A DNA stretch of 64,000 nucleotides from Simkaniaceae bacterium (GCA_018399075.1 CP073763.1:186001-250000), one strand, 5' to 3'. Positions 17,491 to 26,477 are shown, numbered from the stretch's first letter. Notes: generated by a model not told the origin, from the sequence alone. Made by a program: numbers and translations.

Positions 17491-19233
17491 ATGAAATTTC
17501 CAGAGACGTGGAATTTAGATCGAATTTATGAAGGAGGGAGCTCTTCTTCTTCTTTTCAGAACTGTTTTCAAACAATCATGGAAACAATCAATACCCTTAA
17601 GACTCTCCTCAAAGATAAAAACCTCAAAGAGGTGATTCCTCTTTCTCAGGAGATCAGCTTTTCTTTAAGGGAGATGAAGGCTTTTGTTGAATGCTTAAAT
17701 GCTCAAGATGTCAATGACAGCGATGCTGCCACTTTGACAGGTCAGATGCGAACACTCTGCACCATTTTTTCTAATTTCGAGTTAGAATTGGACGAGAGTT
17801 TGGGTTCTATTCCGGATCAAGAGTTTTCAAAACTTCTCAAAACATACCCTGAAATTTCTTTTCATTTAGAAGAAAAACGAAAGAAAGCAAAGGACAAACT
17901 CCCCTTCGAAAAAGAGGCCTTTATTAATGATTTAGCTATCGATGGATATCATGGATGGTCAGAGCTTTGGGATGCCCGCATTGGGGAAATGTCTTTTGCC
18001 TTCGAAAATGAGGATCTCTCCTTTGGACAGATTGAAAACAAGCTTGCAGATCCCGATCGTAAACGGCGAAAAGAAGGGTTTGAATCAATTCAAAAAGAAT
18101 TCAGCGCTTCTGCAAACCTCTTTTCTCAAACTCTTAATCACTTAGGAGGTTTTCGTTTAGAGGTTTATAAAAAACGAGGGTGGGATCTTTTAAAGGAGCC
18201 TCTTGATGAGAATCGAATGAAAAAAGAAACTCTCGATGCTATGTGGAAGGCAATCGGGAACCTCCAACCTTCTCTTAAGGAATATCTCACATGTAAATCA
18301 GCTTTACTCGGCATCGAAAAAATGAGCTGGTATGACCTCGAGGCTCCAATAACAACAACCTCCAAAGAAATCTCCTATCAAACCGCCGCAGAAACAATTT
18401 TGAAACAGTTTGAATCCTTTAGTCCAAAAATGGCTGCTTTTGCAAAAAGAGCTCTTGAAAATCACTGGATTGATGCTGAAGATCGCCTAGGAAAAAGGCC
18501 GGGAGGCTTTTGTGTTGCACTTCCCCTTGCAAAGGAAAGTCGAATTTTCATGACCTTTTCGAAAACAATGACGAATCTATTTACCCTTGCCCACGAGCTC
18601 GGGCATGCTTTTCATAATGAGATTGTCTTTCCTCTTACAGAAATGGACCAAGATGCAAAAATGGGAGTGGCTGAAACAGCCTCAACAATGGCAGAAATGA
18701 TTGTGACAATGGCAACTATCAAGGAGGAAAAAGATCCTCGAGAACGCCTTTTTCTTTTAGATGATCACCTGTCCCGCGCCGTCTCTTATCTGATGAATAT
18801 TCAAGCGCGCTTCCTCTTTGAAACAAGATTCTATGAAAAGAGAAAGCGGGAATTTGTCTCTCATGAAGAGCTTTCAGAAATCATGGAAGAGGCTCAAAAA
18901 GAAGCTTATGGGAATTCCCTTGAAACCTATCACCCACACTTTTGGGCTGCAAAAATGCATTTTTTCTTTACCGATGTCCCTTTTTACAACTTCCCTTACA
19001 CTTTTGGTTACCTCTTCAGCTTAGGAATCTATAATCATGCAATGAAAAAAGGTGATTTTGAATCTTCCTATATTGCCTTGCTAGAAGATACAGGAAGGAT
19101 GCGCGTTGAAGACTTAGCAACAAAACACCTCCAAACTAATCTTTCTCAATCTCAATTTTGGGATGAAGGGCTGAGTGTCATAAAAAAAGATATCGATGAA
19201 TATATTAAACTTTCTAAGGAGGTTATCCTATGA
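17491..19233 (+). CDS. pepF: Oligoendopeptidase F (M3 family)
   Basis: A 580-residue cytoplasmic zinc peptidase that cleaves oligopeptides of roughly 7-17 residues. The start at 17491 has AGGAG nine bases upstream and gives MKFPETWNLDRIYEGG, typical for the family; an upstream extension into the mutL region is rejected. The M3 active site is present as LAHELGHAFHNE, with the third ligand region about 28 residues later in GVAETASTMAEM. Peptides imported by a transporter such as the OPT protein would be natural substrates. It overlaps the exported Nudix gene by ATGA. Confidence 0.95.
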   Translation: MKFPETWNLDRIYEGGSSSSSFQNCFQTIMETINTLKTLLKDKNLKEVIPLSQEISFSLREMKAFVECLNAQDVNDSDAATLTGQMRTLCTIFSNFELELDESLGSIPDQEFSKLLKTYPEISFHLEEKRKKAKDKLPFEKEAFINDLAIDGYHGWSELWDARIGEMSFAFENEDLSFGQIENKLADPDRKRRKEGFESIQKEFSASANLFSQTLNHLGGFRLEVYKKRGWDLLKEPLDENRMKKETLDAMWKAIGNLQPSLKEYLTCKSALLGIEKMSWYDLEAPITTTSKEISYQTAAETILKQFESFSPKMAAFAKRALENHWIDAEDRLGKRPGGFCVALPLAKESRIFMTFSKTMTNLFTLAHELGHAFHNEIVFPLTEMDQDAKMGVAETASTMAEMIVTMATIKEEKDPRERLFLLDDHLSRAVSYLMNIQARFLFETRFYEKRKREFVSHEELSEIMEEAQKEAYGNSLETYHPHFWAAKMHFFFTDVPFYNFPYTFGYLFSLGIYNHAMKKGDFESSYIALLEDTGRMRVEDLATKHLQTNLSQSQFWDEGLSVIKKDIDEYIKLSKEVIL

Positions 19234-20036
19234 AGTATTGGATTATTTTTTTATTTTCTTTTCCCATTCTTGCAATGCCGACTCAAGACTATTTTGATCT
19301 TTTAGAAAATTATTCTAAAACGATTGGGGTTCTTGGAAATTATGAAAAAGAGGAAATTGAGATTGTAACATCTGAGCATGAAATTGAAGAAATTGAAGAG
19401 ATCGCCCTATCTCGCCTAACGAAAAAAGGGCATTCCCTTGCGCAATCTAAAGAGTGGAGTCGAGTTGGAATCGTTGCAGAAGATCAGTACCTATACTGGA
19501 TTCGCGATGCGGTGATTTTCCCCTCTGGGGCCAAAGGAACGTACGACAGGATTCTCTGGAAAAGTGGGATAGATGGCGCTCCAGGGATCGCTATTCTCCC
19601 TTATCTCACAGATAGAAAAATTATTGTGAACGTGAACTACCGCCATGCAACGCGGAGTTGGGAAATTGAGCTTCCAAGAGGCCTGCGCCGTAGTGGAGAA
19701 ACCCTCCGCGGTGCAGCTACAAGGGAGCTGAAAGAAGAGACAGGCTATCAATTGGACGAGACCCTTCTCCTTGGAAGCCTTGCTGTTGATAGCGGAATCC
19801 TTACCTCTCTTATTCCCGTATTTGCATGTAAAGCTCATACGCCAAGTGAAAATAATCCTGATTATTCTGAAGCAATTTCTAAAAACCTTGTCCTATCCTC
19901 AAGAGAAATAGAAGAAGCTCTCCTTCAAGGGTTTTGGAATACAACTATAGGGGACAAAGTAGTACGTGCGAATGTCCGAGATCCCTTTTTAGCCTACGGC
20001 CTCCTCCATATGAAACTCCGTCATTGGCAGGAATAG
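19230..20036 (+). CDS. Nudix hydrolase with signal peptide
   Basis: A 268-residue protein with an apparent N-terminal signal peptide (MKYWIIFLFSFPILA) and then a Nudix domain. The Nudix box is complete and canonical: G-x5-E-x7-REUxEExGU, visible as GLRRSGETL followed by RELKEETGY at about residues 150-173. The Nudix fold hydrolyses nucleoside diphosphates linked to other groups, and the specific substrate is not readable. Nudix enzymes are normally cytoplasmic, so export to the periplasm would be unusual. The hydrophobic leader could alternatively be a membrane anchor. It starts by ATGA overlap with pepF. Confidence 0.88.
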   Translation: MKYWIIFLFSFPILAMPTQDYFDLLENYSKTIGVLGNYEKEEIEIVTSEHEIEEIEEIALSRLTKKGHSLAQSKEWSRVGIVAEDQYLYWIRDAVIFPSGAKGTYDRILWKSGIDGAPGIAILPYLTDRKIIVNVNYRHATRSWEIELPRGLRRSGETLRGAATRELKEETGYQLDETLLLGSLAVDSGILTSLIPVFACKAHTPSENNPDYSEAISKNLVLSSREIEEALLQGFWNTTIGDKVVRANVRDPFLAYGLLHMKLRHWQE

Positions 20037-20078
20037 GGTTTTATATTATGTAGAATGGTGAGACCCCGGAGGGCCGCC

Positions 20079-21017
20079 ATGGAGAATAAATCACCTCAAC
20101 CTTCAAGAAATCTTAACTTGGAAAAAAAGGCTTCTAACAGCTATACCAATAGTCAGAACAAGCCTTCAAAAAGAAAATTTATGCGTTTTTTAACAACTCT
20201 TATTGTTCTTGGTGGACTCGGATATGGCGCCTATTGGCTTAATAACACTCAGCCTGAGCTTAAACACCAAGCCATTGAAATGATCAATACTGGAACATTC
20301 CATACTCTGGAAGCCCGCTTTACAGCAGCTCAGATCATGGAAAAAGAACGCTTAACCCTTCTTAAAGACTCCGATCATCGATATAATTCCCCTTCTCTCC
20401 GTTTCCATCCCTATCTTCTGATGGAGGTAAAATTTACAACTTCTGATTTCCAAACAGAAGAAGGGATTATCCTTTGGGATCTCATTGATGGTGAAATGGT
20501 TCTCGATACAAACTCCTGGGATAAAACCCATGGATTTGCTGATTGTATCAATTCTGGGGCTGATAAATACGAGTATAAAATTCTTGCCACCATCGCTCAA
20601 AATGGAGGAAAAGCTGATCGTCAAAGTCTCATGAACTCCCTCAATATTGAAACCCATCTTTTTGAAGCTTGGGTCGACCGGGCCAGAAAGAAAAAATTGA
20701 TTGTCCAACATGGGAATGACTACCGGATCCACCTTCATAACCCTGTTGTGAATGTCCGCCCCTCAACAATGATTGGAGATCCTCTTGTAACAAAAAGTTG
20801 TAAACATAGTGAACGAATCAACCGTCGATATTCTCCAACTCAAATCAAAAAAGCAGCGGAAGCTGCCTTTGGCACCGATTTTGCTATTCGAAGTACTCAA
20901 GATGTTTTCCTCCCTATCTATAGCATCACTGTTCAAAATCCAGATGGCTCTCTCCATACAACCCATTGGAACGCTCTCAATGGAAATCGGATCAACCACT
21001 CTAACCTCATTGAATAA
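20079..21017 (+). CDS. Unknown membrane-anchored protein
   Basis: About 312 residues from the ATG at 20079, chosen because GGAGGG lies five bases upstream; an upstream in-frame GTG/ATG is less likely. A basic, Asn/Ser-rich N-terminal tail is followed by one membrane helix (residues near 37-53, TLIVLGGLGYGAYWL) and a soluble domain of about 250 residues. The middle part resembles a winged-helix-like segment (KILATIAQNGGKADRQSLMN). That resemblance is weak. Function unknown. Confidence 0.75.
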   Translation: MENKSPQPSRNLNLEKKASNSYTNSQNKPSKRKFMRFLTTLIVLGGLGYGAYWLNNTQPELKHQAIEMINTGTFHTLEARFTAAQIMEKERLTLLKDSDHRYNSPSLRFHPYLLMEVKFTTSDFQTEEGIILWDLIDGEMVLDTNSWDKTHGFADCINSGADKYEYKILATIAQNGGKADRQSLMNSLNIETHLFEAWVDRARKKKLIVQHGNDYRIHLHNPVVNVRPSTMIGDPLVTKSCKHSERINRRYSPTQIKKAAEAAFGTDFAIRSTQDVFLPIYSITVQNPDGSLHTTHWNALNGNRINHSNLIE

Positions 21018-21038
21018 TAATTCATAAACCGCTAAGAT

Positions 21039-21078
21039 CTTTCCAAATGTCGTGGCATCCGCCTCGATGTTTGGAAAG
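21039..21078 (+). other. Hairpin overlapping the 5' end of tRNA-Ser
   Basis: Bases 21039-21052 pair with 21065-21078 in a 14-bp stem (12 Watson-Crick pairs, two G-U) with a 12-base loop. The right arm contains the first six bases of the tRNA acceptor stem. The left arm copies the CTTTCC of the tRNA 3' acceptor strand. No T-run follows, so it is not a terminator. Confidence 0.6.
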
Positions 21079-21159
21079 GTGGCTGAGTGGCCGAAGGCAC
21101 GTCCCTGCTAAGGACGCGTATCCGTAAGGGTACCGAGGGTTCGAATCCCTCCCTTTCCG
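21073..21159 (+). tRNA. tRNA-Ser (anticodon GCT)
   Basis: An 87-base class II tRNA. Acceptor GGAAAGG pairs with CCTTTCC, discriminator G. The anticodon stem CGTCC/GGACG closes the loop CTGCTAA with anticodon GCT at 21107-21109, reading AGC and AGU codons. A long variable arm (about 19 bases with a stem) and the T arm GAGGG-TTCGAAT-CCCTC are present, as expected for serine. CCA is not encoded directly after the discriminator. A terminator follows. Confidence 0.97.
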
Positions 21160-21167
21160 CACCAACT

Positions 21168-21195
21168 AGGGTCTTCTTTTTAGGAGACCCTTTTT
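21168..21195 (+). terminator. Rho-independent terminator after tRNA-Ser
   Basis: Stem AGGGTCT / AGACCCT (7 bp) with a 10-base loop, followed by four further T residues. Placed 8 bases after the tRNA. Confidence 0.85.
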
Positions 21196-21197
21196 CT

Positions 21198-21225
21198 TTG
21201 ACCAATTATCCCAGTATGTTAAACT
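21198..21225 (+). promoter_or_regulatory. Possible promoter of the AAA+ ATPase gene
   Basis: TTGACC (21198-21203), 16-base spacer, TAAACT (21220-21225). The -35 is 5 of 6 and the -10 is 4 of 6 to consensus. It sits just after the tRNA terminator and about 30 bases before the gene, where a promoter is needed. Confidence 0.4.
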
Positions 21226-21256
21226 TTCTCCCGAAAAGAATGGTTTGAGGTTTTCT

Positions 21257-22918
21257 ATGACAGTTTTAACTTTATCGACCGCCCTGAGAAGCCCTAATAT
21301 AGAAGAAGGAATAAAGTCTTGGGCAGAAAGGCCCATAGAGGACCCTCTATTAGAGCTAGATTATGCTTCCAAATCTTTTTCAGGAGAGCTCCCAAAAAAT
21401 CTAAAGGAACAAGCTGAGCAACTTCAAAGGGAAGCTCAATATTTTTTATTAAAAACAAATCCTTGTTCACATGAAGGATACCCAATCCTTCAAAAGCTTT
21501 TTAATCTTATCATTTCTTGCCTTGAAACAGCTTTTGATATTTTAGGTGTAGAGGCTCTTCTTTTTAAAAGAGACTATGAATGGCAAGATGAAAACAAATC
21601 CTATAAAATGATGAATTTGATTTCTTTTATAGGAATGCTGAGCACAAGCATCCTCCCTTTAATTGGCGGTGACGCAGCACGCAAAAAATTTGCAGTTGGC
21701 CTGACTGCTATTATGGGAATGAGTTTAATTTATCCCTATTTCAAACCCACACCAAGAGCTCTTCCAAGGGGGCTCAATTTGTCCGAAGGAATTAAAAATC
21801 GTGAAGTTGAGGTTGTTGAAGGGGAAAAAAGAATTCTTGATCAAATGGCTACAGCAATAAGGATGCAAAAAAAGGTCTTACTTGTGGGACCTTCAGGAGC
21901 AGGAAAAACAGAAACAGCAAAAGCTTTTGTTGAAGCTATCGAAGAGGGACACTACCCTGAGCTAAGAAAGTTGACATCTTTTTATTACAATACTGCCGAT
22001 ATCATCGATGGTTCAGGTTGGAATCTTTTAAGTCGTATTAAAGCCCTAGTAGGAAGAAATCGCGAGCGTATCCTTTTTATCTGGGATGAGTTCCATGTCG
22101 TTTGCAAAGATCACCTCGCTGATCAAATGAAAACACATTTCGATCCTGGTCCACAAGGACAGCCTTATGCTATCGCGATTACAACAGATGAAGAAATCGA
22201 TGCTTTCCGACGAGGAAGTCATGGAGCTTTACTCCGTCGATTCGAACGGATTGAAATTTCACGCTGTGATGACTCGCGAGCATTAAGACTCCTACCCTCG
22301 CTTTTAATCAGAAAAATGCCTGAAGCGATAGTCCTGAATCCCGAAGAAGTTTTCAAATATCTCATTGCTCAATGCCAAGAAAAACTCCCTCCAGATAAGT
22401 TTACCCCTTACCAAGTTCATAATGCTCTTGAAGTGCTAAATAGGTGCCTAGAGCTCATTGGTGGATCTCAACTTATAGCAACCTCACCTGAAGCTTTAGC
22501 CAATCAAAGTGAAGTTCAAGCCCACACTTCTCTAAGAGTCGCTGGTGCTGCAAGTTCTATTTTTGCTAATAGAACTGACCATGACCGAGAAATTAATGAA
22601 AAAGCTTGTGGCCTCAGTAGACAAAGAACTTCCCTTATTGAAAAAGAGGGCGAAATCAAAGCTCTGTTTTTAAAAAGACAGCAACTCTCTGCAGTTAAAA
22701 AACTCTTTTATCAAACAGTCTTAAAAATTGCTCAATCTCAAAAACCTTTAAGAAGGGACTTAGTCAAATTCCATCTCATTGGCGCCTATGTTGAACGAAT
22801 CATTCAAGAAGCAGTCATTCAAGAAGGAGAGCGTTTAAGTGTTAAAACGATAATTGACCAGAGATTGATTGATCAAGCCATTGAGGAAATTGTTAGAGAT
22901 CGAACACCAAAAGGCTGA
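21257..22918 (+). CDS. Membrane-associated ClpB-like AAA+ ATPase
   Basis: About 553 residues from the ATG at 21257 (GAGG seven bases upstream; an in-frame TTG four codons earlier is less likely). A helical N-terminal region leads to two hydrophobic segments near residues 115-160 (LISFIGMLSTSILPLIGG and a second), then one AAA+ module: Walker A VGPSGAGKTETA near 212, Walker B ILFIWDEFH near 271 and a Clp-like arginine region GALLRRFERIEI near 324. The module resembles the first ATPase domain of ClpB/ClpA, but there is no Clp N-domain and no second ATPase. The C-terminal third is helical. I do not know its substrate. Possibly a membrane-tethered unfoldase or chaperone. Confidence 0.75.
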   Translation: MTVLTLSTALRSPNIEEGIKSWAERPIEDPLLELDYASKSFSGELPKNLKEQAEQLQREAQYFLLKTNPCSHEGYPILQKLFNLIISCLETAFDILGVEALLFKRDYEWQDENKSYKMMNLISFIGMLSTSILPLIGGDAARKKFAVGLTAIMGMSLIYPYFKPTPRALPRGLNLSEGIKNREVEVVEGEKRILDQMATAIRMQKKVLLVGPSGAGKTETAKAFVEAIEEGHYPELRKLTSFYYNTADIIDGSGWNLLSRIKALVGRNRERILFIWDEFHVVCKDHLADQMKTHFDPGPQGQPYAIAITTDEEIDAFRRGSHGALLRRFERIEISRCDDSRALRLLPSLLIRKMPEAIVLNPEEVFKYLIAQCQEKLPPDKFTPYQVHNALEVLNRCLELIGGSQLIATSPEALANQSEVQAHTSLRVAGAASSIFANRTDHDREINEKACGLSRQRTSLIEKEGEIKALFLKRQQLSAVKKLFYQTVLKIAQSQKPLRRDLVKFHLIGAYVERIIQEAVIQEGERLSVKTIIDQRLIDQAIEEIVRDRTPKG

Positions 22919-22951
22919 ATTCTGTTCTAGAGAGCATTATGACAACATCCT

Positions 22952-23656
22952 CTAATGATTGATAAGACGAACTTGAACGATTCTGGGAAGTGCAAAGAAA
23001 GCTTCTAGAGCAAGCTTTGCTTCAGTAAGAGCATCTTTAACATGGCAATCAGCCCCTGAAATCTTCTTTTGAAAGATTTCATCGAGCCCATGAATAGAAA
23101 GAGGCCTGTCTGGATAAAAGACCTGATAGACAAATTCTACTTTTGTAATGCTATTTACTTCCTCCATCTTCCTTTTATAATCTTGAAATCGAGAAGTATG
23201 AGTGACCAGTTCATTCAAATAATGGCGATCACGATCAGAGAGGGTAATACCTTCGAAATATTGAGGGTGGTCATAACTAGCAATCATATGGGAAAAGATC
23301 TGTGGAGGCCCTTGATAGGTTTCATTAGAAAGGTTCATCACGGCCCATTGTCCCATGCAATATCCATCAAAATAACTTTGACTCTTTATGGCTCCAATCG
23401 ATGAGAAAAGAAGGTAAATGAGTTGCTGAAAGGGATAAACAAAAAAGTGTTCATGAGAAATATCCCAAAAAATTTGCTGCGTTAGCTCTTGTCTTACTCC
23501 TAAAAAAATTAAGTGGGCAATACCAACAATCAAGTCTGCAACAATTGTCACAGGAACAGAAAAATGACGTATCAGTGCAACTGAGATTCGCCTATCATCG
23601 ACTACTGGAAGAGATTGGTCTACCATTTTAAATGTAGAAGGAAGAATTTTAACCAT
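22952..23656 (-). CDS. Unknown protein with one or two hydrophobic segments
   Basis: A 234-residue protein with a hydrophobic stretch near residues 35-55 (VTIVADLIVGIAHLIFLGV) and a weaker one near 70-90. The remainder is soluble and rich in His, Tyr and Asp. No recognised family. No Shine-Dalgarno is visible before the ATG. A TTTTCA-N17-TATCAT promoter-like pair on the minus strand would place the transcript start almost at the ATG, so leaderless translation is possible. It converges with the AAA+ gene and diverges from dnaB. Confidence 0.65.
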   Translation of the reverse strand: MVKILPSTFKMVDQSLPVVDDRRISVALIRHFSVPVTIVADLIVGIAHLIFLGVRQELTQQIFWDISHEHFFVYPFQQLIYLLFSSIGAIKSQSYFDGYCMGQWAVMNLSNETYQGPPQIFSHMIASYDHPQYFEGITLSDRDRHYLNELVTHTSRFQDYKRKMEEVNSITKVEFVYQVFYPDRPLSIHGLDEIFQKKISGADCHVKDALTEAKLALEAFFALPRIVQVRLINH

Positions 23657-23733
23657 AGCAAAAATGATAGGGCCTTTTAGATAAAATGAAAAGATCCCTT
23701 TCGTTTTTTTTCACCTCTCCATAAACTAAAGGA

Positions 23734-25179
23734 ATGGCAGAGAAAGAAAAGACCAGAGTTAAAGTCGCTCCTAATTCAAAAGAATCTGAAATGATGGTTT
23801 TGGGCTGCATGTTGACAAAGGTGAACAGCCTAAACGTCGCTGCAGATGCTTTACAAGGTGCAGACTTTTACTATACCGAGCACCAAATCATTTTCAATTG
23901 TTTAAAAGGACTTTTCAAAAGTGATAAACCCGCCGATATTCATCTTGTTGCTGAAGAGCTAAAACGAATTGAAAAGCTCGATAATATTGGAGGCGTTGGT
24001 TACTTAACAACACTCGCACAATATGCAGGAACATCTGCTTATATCGAAGAGTATGTTGAGCTGATAAAAAACAAGTCTATCCTCCGACGTATGATTTATG
24101 CATCCCAAGAGATTGAAAAAGGGGCGCTAGAAGAACCAAGTGATGTTCATGGGGCCCTTGATGATGCTCAAGCTACATTTTTTGCTATTTCCCAAGCGAC
24201 AAACTCTAAAGCTGGAAAGCACATTAAGGATGTCCTATCTGGAGTTGTTGCTGAATCGGGGCTCCCCTATTTAAAGGAACTTGAAGAACGGCAAGAAACC
24301 TATCTCGAAAAAGGGGCTGATGCCCTTACATTTACAGGAATCCCTACTGGCTTTGCCGATCTAGATAATATGATCAATGGGTTAGCCCACTCTAATCTCA
24401 TCATTTTAGCCGGTCGACCAGGAATGGGTAAAACAGCTTTTGCTCTCAATGTTGCTGAGAATATCGCTTTTAAACATCAAATGCCTGTTGGAATTTTTTC
24501 CTTAGAGATGAGCGCTGAACAACTTCTTCATAGAATGATTTGTTCACAAGCAGAAGTAGAGTCGAGCAAAATTCAAACAGGAGCACTGAATGGCTCCGAG
24601 TTTCAACGCGTAGTGGGAACAGTAAACAAAATGCAAAAAGCGCCGATGATTATCGATGATCAACCCGGCCTTAAAATCACCGATCTCCGTGCCCGCGCTC
24701 GAAGGATGAAAGAGGCACATGACATACAGTTCCTCGTCATAGATTATCTCCAACTTTTATCTGGATCAAGCAATCATTATGGAGGGGATAACAGGCAAGC
24801 TGAAATCTCTGAAATTTCCCGGATGCTTAAAAACTTAGCAAGAGAGCTGAATATCCCAATTCTTTGTGGTTCGCAGCTTTCTCGTAAGGTTGAGGAAAGA
24901 ACGGGACATCGCCCCATGATGTCTGATCTCCGAGAATCAGGGGCGATCGAGCAAGATGCCGATATCGTCATGTTCCTCCTTCGCCGCGAATACTATGATC
25001 CTTACGATAAACCAGGTCTTGCTGAAGTAATCGTCGGAAAAAACCGCCATGGTAAGGTAGGGAATATAGAAGTCGCTTATCGAAAAGAGTTTGCCCAATT
25101 TGCTAACTACACTCCATCCGATGAAAGCTCAGCAGAAGACAATTCTGAAGCTTTTGAGTCTTTCTCCCCAACCACTTAA
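23734..25179 (+). CDS. dnaB: Replicative DNA helicase DnaB
   Basis: The 481-residue hexameric helicase that unwinds DNA at the replication fork. The N-terminal domain (SEMMVLGCMLTK) is followed by the RecA-like domain with Walker A AGRPGMGKTAFALN, Walker B LVIDYLQLL, the SLEMSAEQL segment and a DLRESGAIEQDAD motif. An AAGGA lies directly against the ATG, an unusually short spacing. The Ser/Glu-rich C-terminal tail is short. In Chlamydia I recall dnaB beside mnmG and lplA; here extra genes lie between them. Confidence 0.97.
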   Translation: MAEKEKTRVKVAPNSKESEMMVLGCMLTKVNSLNVAADALQGADFYYTEHQIIFNCLKGLFKSDKPADIHLVAEELKRIEKLDNIGGVGYLTTLAQYAGTSAYIEEYVELIKNKSILRRMIYASQEIEKGALEEPSDVHGALDDAQATFFAISQATNSKAGKHIKDVLSGVVAESGLPYLKELEERQETYLEKGADALTFTGIPTGFADLDNMINGLAHSNLIILAGRPGMGKTAFALNVAENIAFKHQMPVGIFSLEMSAEQLLHRMICSQAEVESSKIQTGALNGSEFQRVVGTVNKMQKAPMIIDDQPGLKITDLRARARRMKEAHDIQFLVIDYLQLLSGSSNHYGGDNRQAEISEISRMLKNLARELNIPILCGSQLSRKVEERTGHRPMMSDLRESGAIEQDADIVMFLLRREYYDPYDKPGLAEVIVGKNRHGKVGNIEVAYRKEFAQFANYTPSDESSAEDNSEAFESFSPTT

Positions 25180-25493
25180 CAGGCTTCAAATTTTTTGAGT
25201 CGCTTGTCTATATTCTGGAGTTGTTTTCTTAAAGGCTCTAATTTCTTTTCAACCAATTTTTCTATGAAACTTTGATGCTCATGCAAAAATCCAGGATTCT
25301 CCAGCTCCGCCTGTACATCGAGTAAGCTAGAGATAGAAACCTCACCATTGGTATATTTCTCAATTTTAATAGCCAAAACCAAAGAAGGTTTTCTTTCTTT
25401 TTTCAATATTTGATAAAGATAAGAAGTTGAAATCCCTAGATCAGCAGCACATTTCTTTACTGGGAGATTATGTTTGAATAAAAAAGTCTTCAT
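25176..25493 (-). CDS. Small HTH protein (YdaS/Cro-like) with coiled coil
   Basis: A 105-residue protein. Residues 1-50 form a Cro/CI-type helix-turn-helix (CAADLGISTSYLYQILKK) followed by AIKIEKYTNGEVSISSLL, a pattern typical of YdaS-like regulators found in prophages and toxin-antitoxin contexts. The C-terminal half (residues 65-104) is a charged heptad-like coiled coil. It converges with dnaB, overlapping its stop by 4 bases. No toxin is adjacent. A DNA-binding regulator of unknown target, possibly autoregulated. Confidence 0.75.
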   Translation of the reverse strand: MKTFLFKHNLPVKKCAADLGISTSYLYQILKKERKPSLVLAIKIEKYTNGEVSISSLLDVQAELENPGFLHEHQSFIEKLVEKKLEPLRKQLQNIDKRLKKFEAC

Positions 25494-25591
25494 CTTTCTA
25501 TTTGAGTAATTTCTTATACTTGAAAGCCTATCTGGAATAATTATTTTTTAAATGTGTAATAATCACGCTTTTGCATAGCTCTCAAAAGAGA

Positions 25592-26371
25592 CTATAGATA
25601 AGCCCCGATAATAGCGATCGCAATTCCGATCGCTAAGCTAACCAATGAAATGATCAATGCTTTATAAACTTGGGACTGCGTAGCTGTTGCTTCTCCATGA
25701 TGCATATGTATCTCTTCATCTTTTCGAACCGTCATCATCCCATGTTTTAACCCCTTAGCAACCAACCACTGATTGATTGGGTAGGCAACAAAACCTCCTA
25801 CAATCGTTGCAAGAGACATCATCCCCCAAAAATGGAGGCTACCTGGATTGCGCGAAAGGGGATCGTGAACACCCCAAATCACCATCACAGGGATCATCCC
25901 TGCCATAATCATATTCATCGAAAGCCACTCGGGATAAAAGCTGTTTTTTAAGGCTTTGATGTAGGTTCCTCCCATCATTTTTTTCATAAAAAGAGCTTGA
26001 AAAATCAAGAATCCTGAGACAAACCCTGCTACATATTCTAGAAAAATCTCGATTCCTCGAGGGAACCCATAAAAGGAGAGAATGATCGCCATAATGATAA
26101 TCCCTGTCGCATCACCAGCAAGGCAATGGACTTCAGAGCCAGTCGCCTGTTTCCATAGGGAATCAATAAATTTTTCATGGGTTCTTGGCATCGGTTCACG
26201 GCAGGTCATAAAATAGAAAAAAAGACCCACAGGACCCGTATAAAGAACGACCAAGGCCCAACCCACTTTCATGACTCCTGCCTCAGGAGTGTTTTTAATT
26301 AAATCATATACTACAAAAACAAAAGACAGAGCCGTTAGAACTAACCACAATAATAAAGCACCATTTAACAT
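25592..26371 (-). CDS. DUF4396-type polytopic membrane protein
   Basis: About 259 residues from the ATG at 26371, with AGG about 8 bases upstream; a GTG 13 codons earlier is possible. About six or seven hydrophobic helices. The segment HCLAGDATGIIIMAI and the downstream GGFVAYPINQWLV resemble the DUF4396 family of unknown function. A cytoplasmic His-rich loop (EIHMHHGEA) could bind metal. The role is unknown. It lies between the HTH gene and the promoter of the mnmG unit. Confidence 0.7.
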   Translation of the reverse strand: MLNGALLLWLVLTALSFVFVVYDLIKNTPEAGVMKVGWALVVLYTGPVGLFFYFMTCREPMPRTHEKFIDSLWKQATGSEVHCLAGDATGIIIMAIILSFYGFPRGIEIFLEYVAGFVSGFLIFQALFMKKMMGGTYIKALKNSFYPEWLSMNMIMAGMIPVMVIWGVHDPLSRNPGSLHFWGMMSLATIVGGFVAYPINQWLVAKGLKHGMMTVRKDEEIHMHHGEATATQSQVYKALIISLVSLAIGIAIAIIGAYL

Positions 26372-26418
26372 AATTAAACCTAAATAAAGTTTTAATTTTC
26401 CATATACCACTCAGGGGT

Positions 26419-26447
26419 TTACTTTTTCTAGGAGAAAATCTATACTT
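26419..26447 (+). promoter_or_regulatory. Promoter of the small basic protein-mnmG unit
   Basis: TTTACT (26419-26424), 17-base spacer, TATACT (26442-26447). A perfect 7-bp dyad ATACTTA...TAAGTAT (26443-26449 and 26457-26463) begins in the -10 box and spans the expected start of transcription, so it could be an operator or a short 5' hairpin. Confidence 0.55.
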
Positions 26448-26477
26448 ATGTTTCCTAAGTATTAATTAGAGTAAGAA

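Noticed and set aside
17425-17575. Longer mutL starting upstream
   Set aside because: The ATG at 17425 has a strong ribosome site and gives the conserved MutL N-terminus; the extension would overlap pepF coding sequence.
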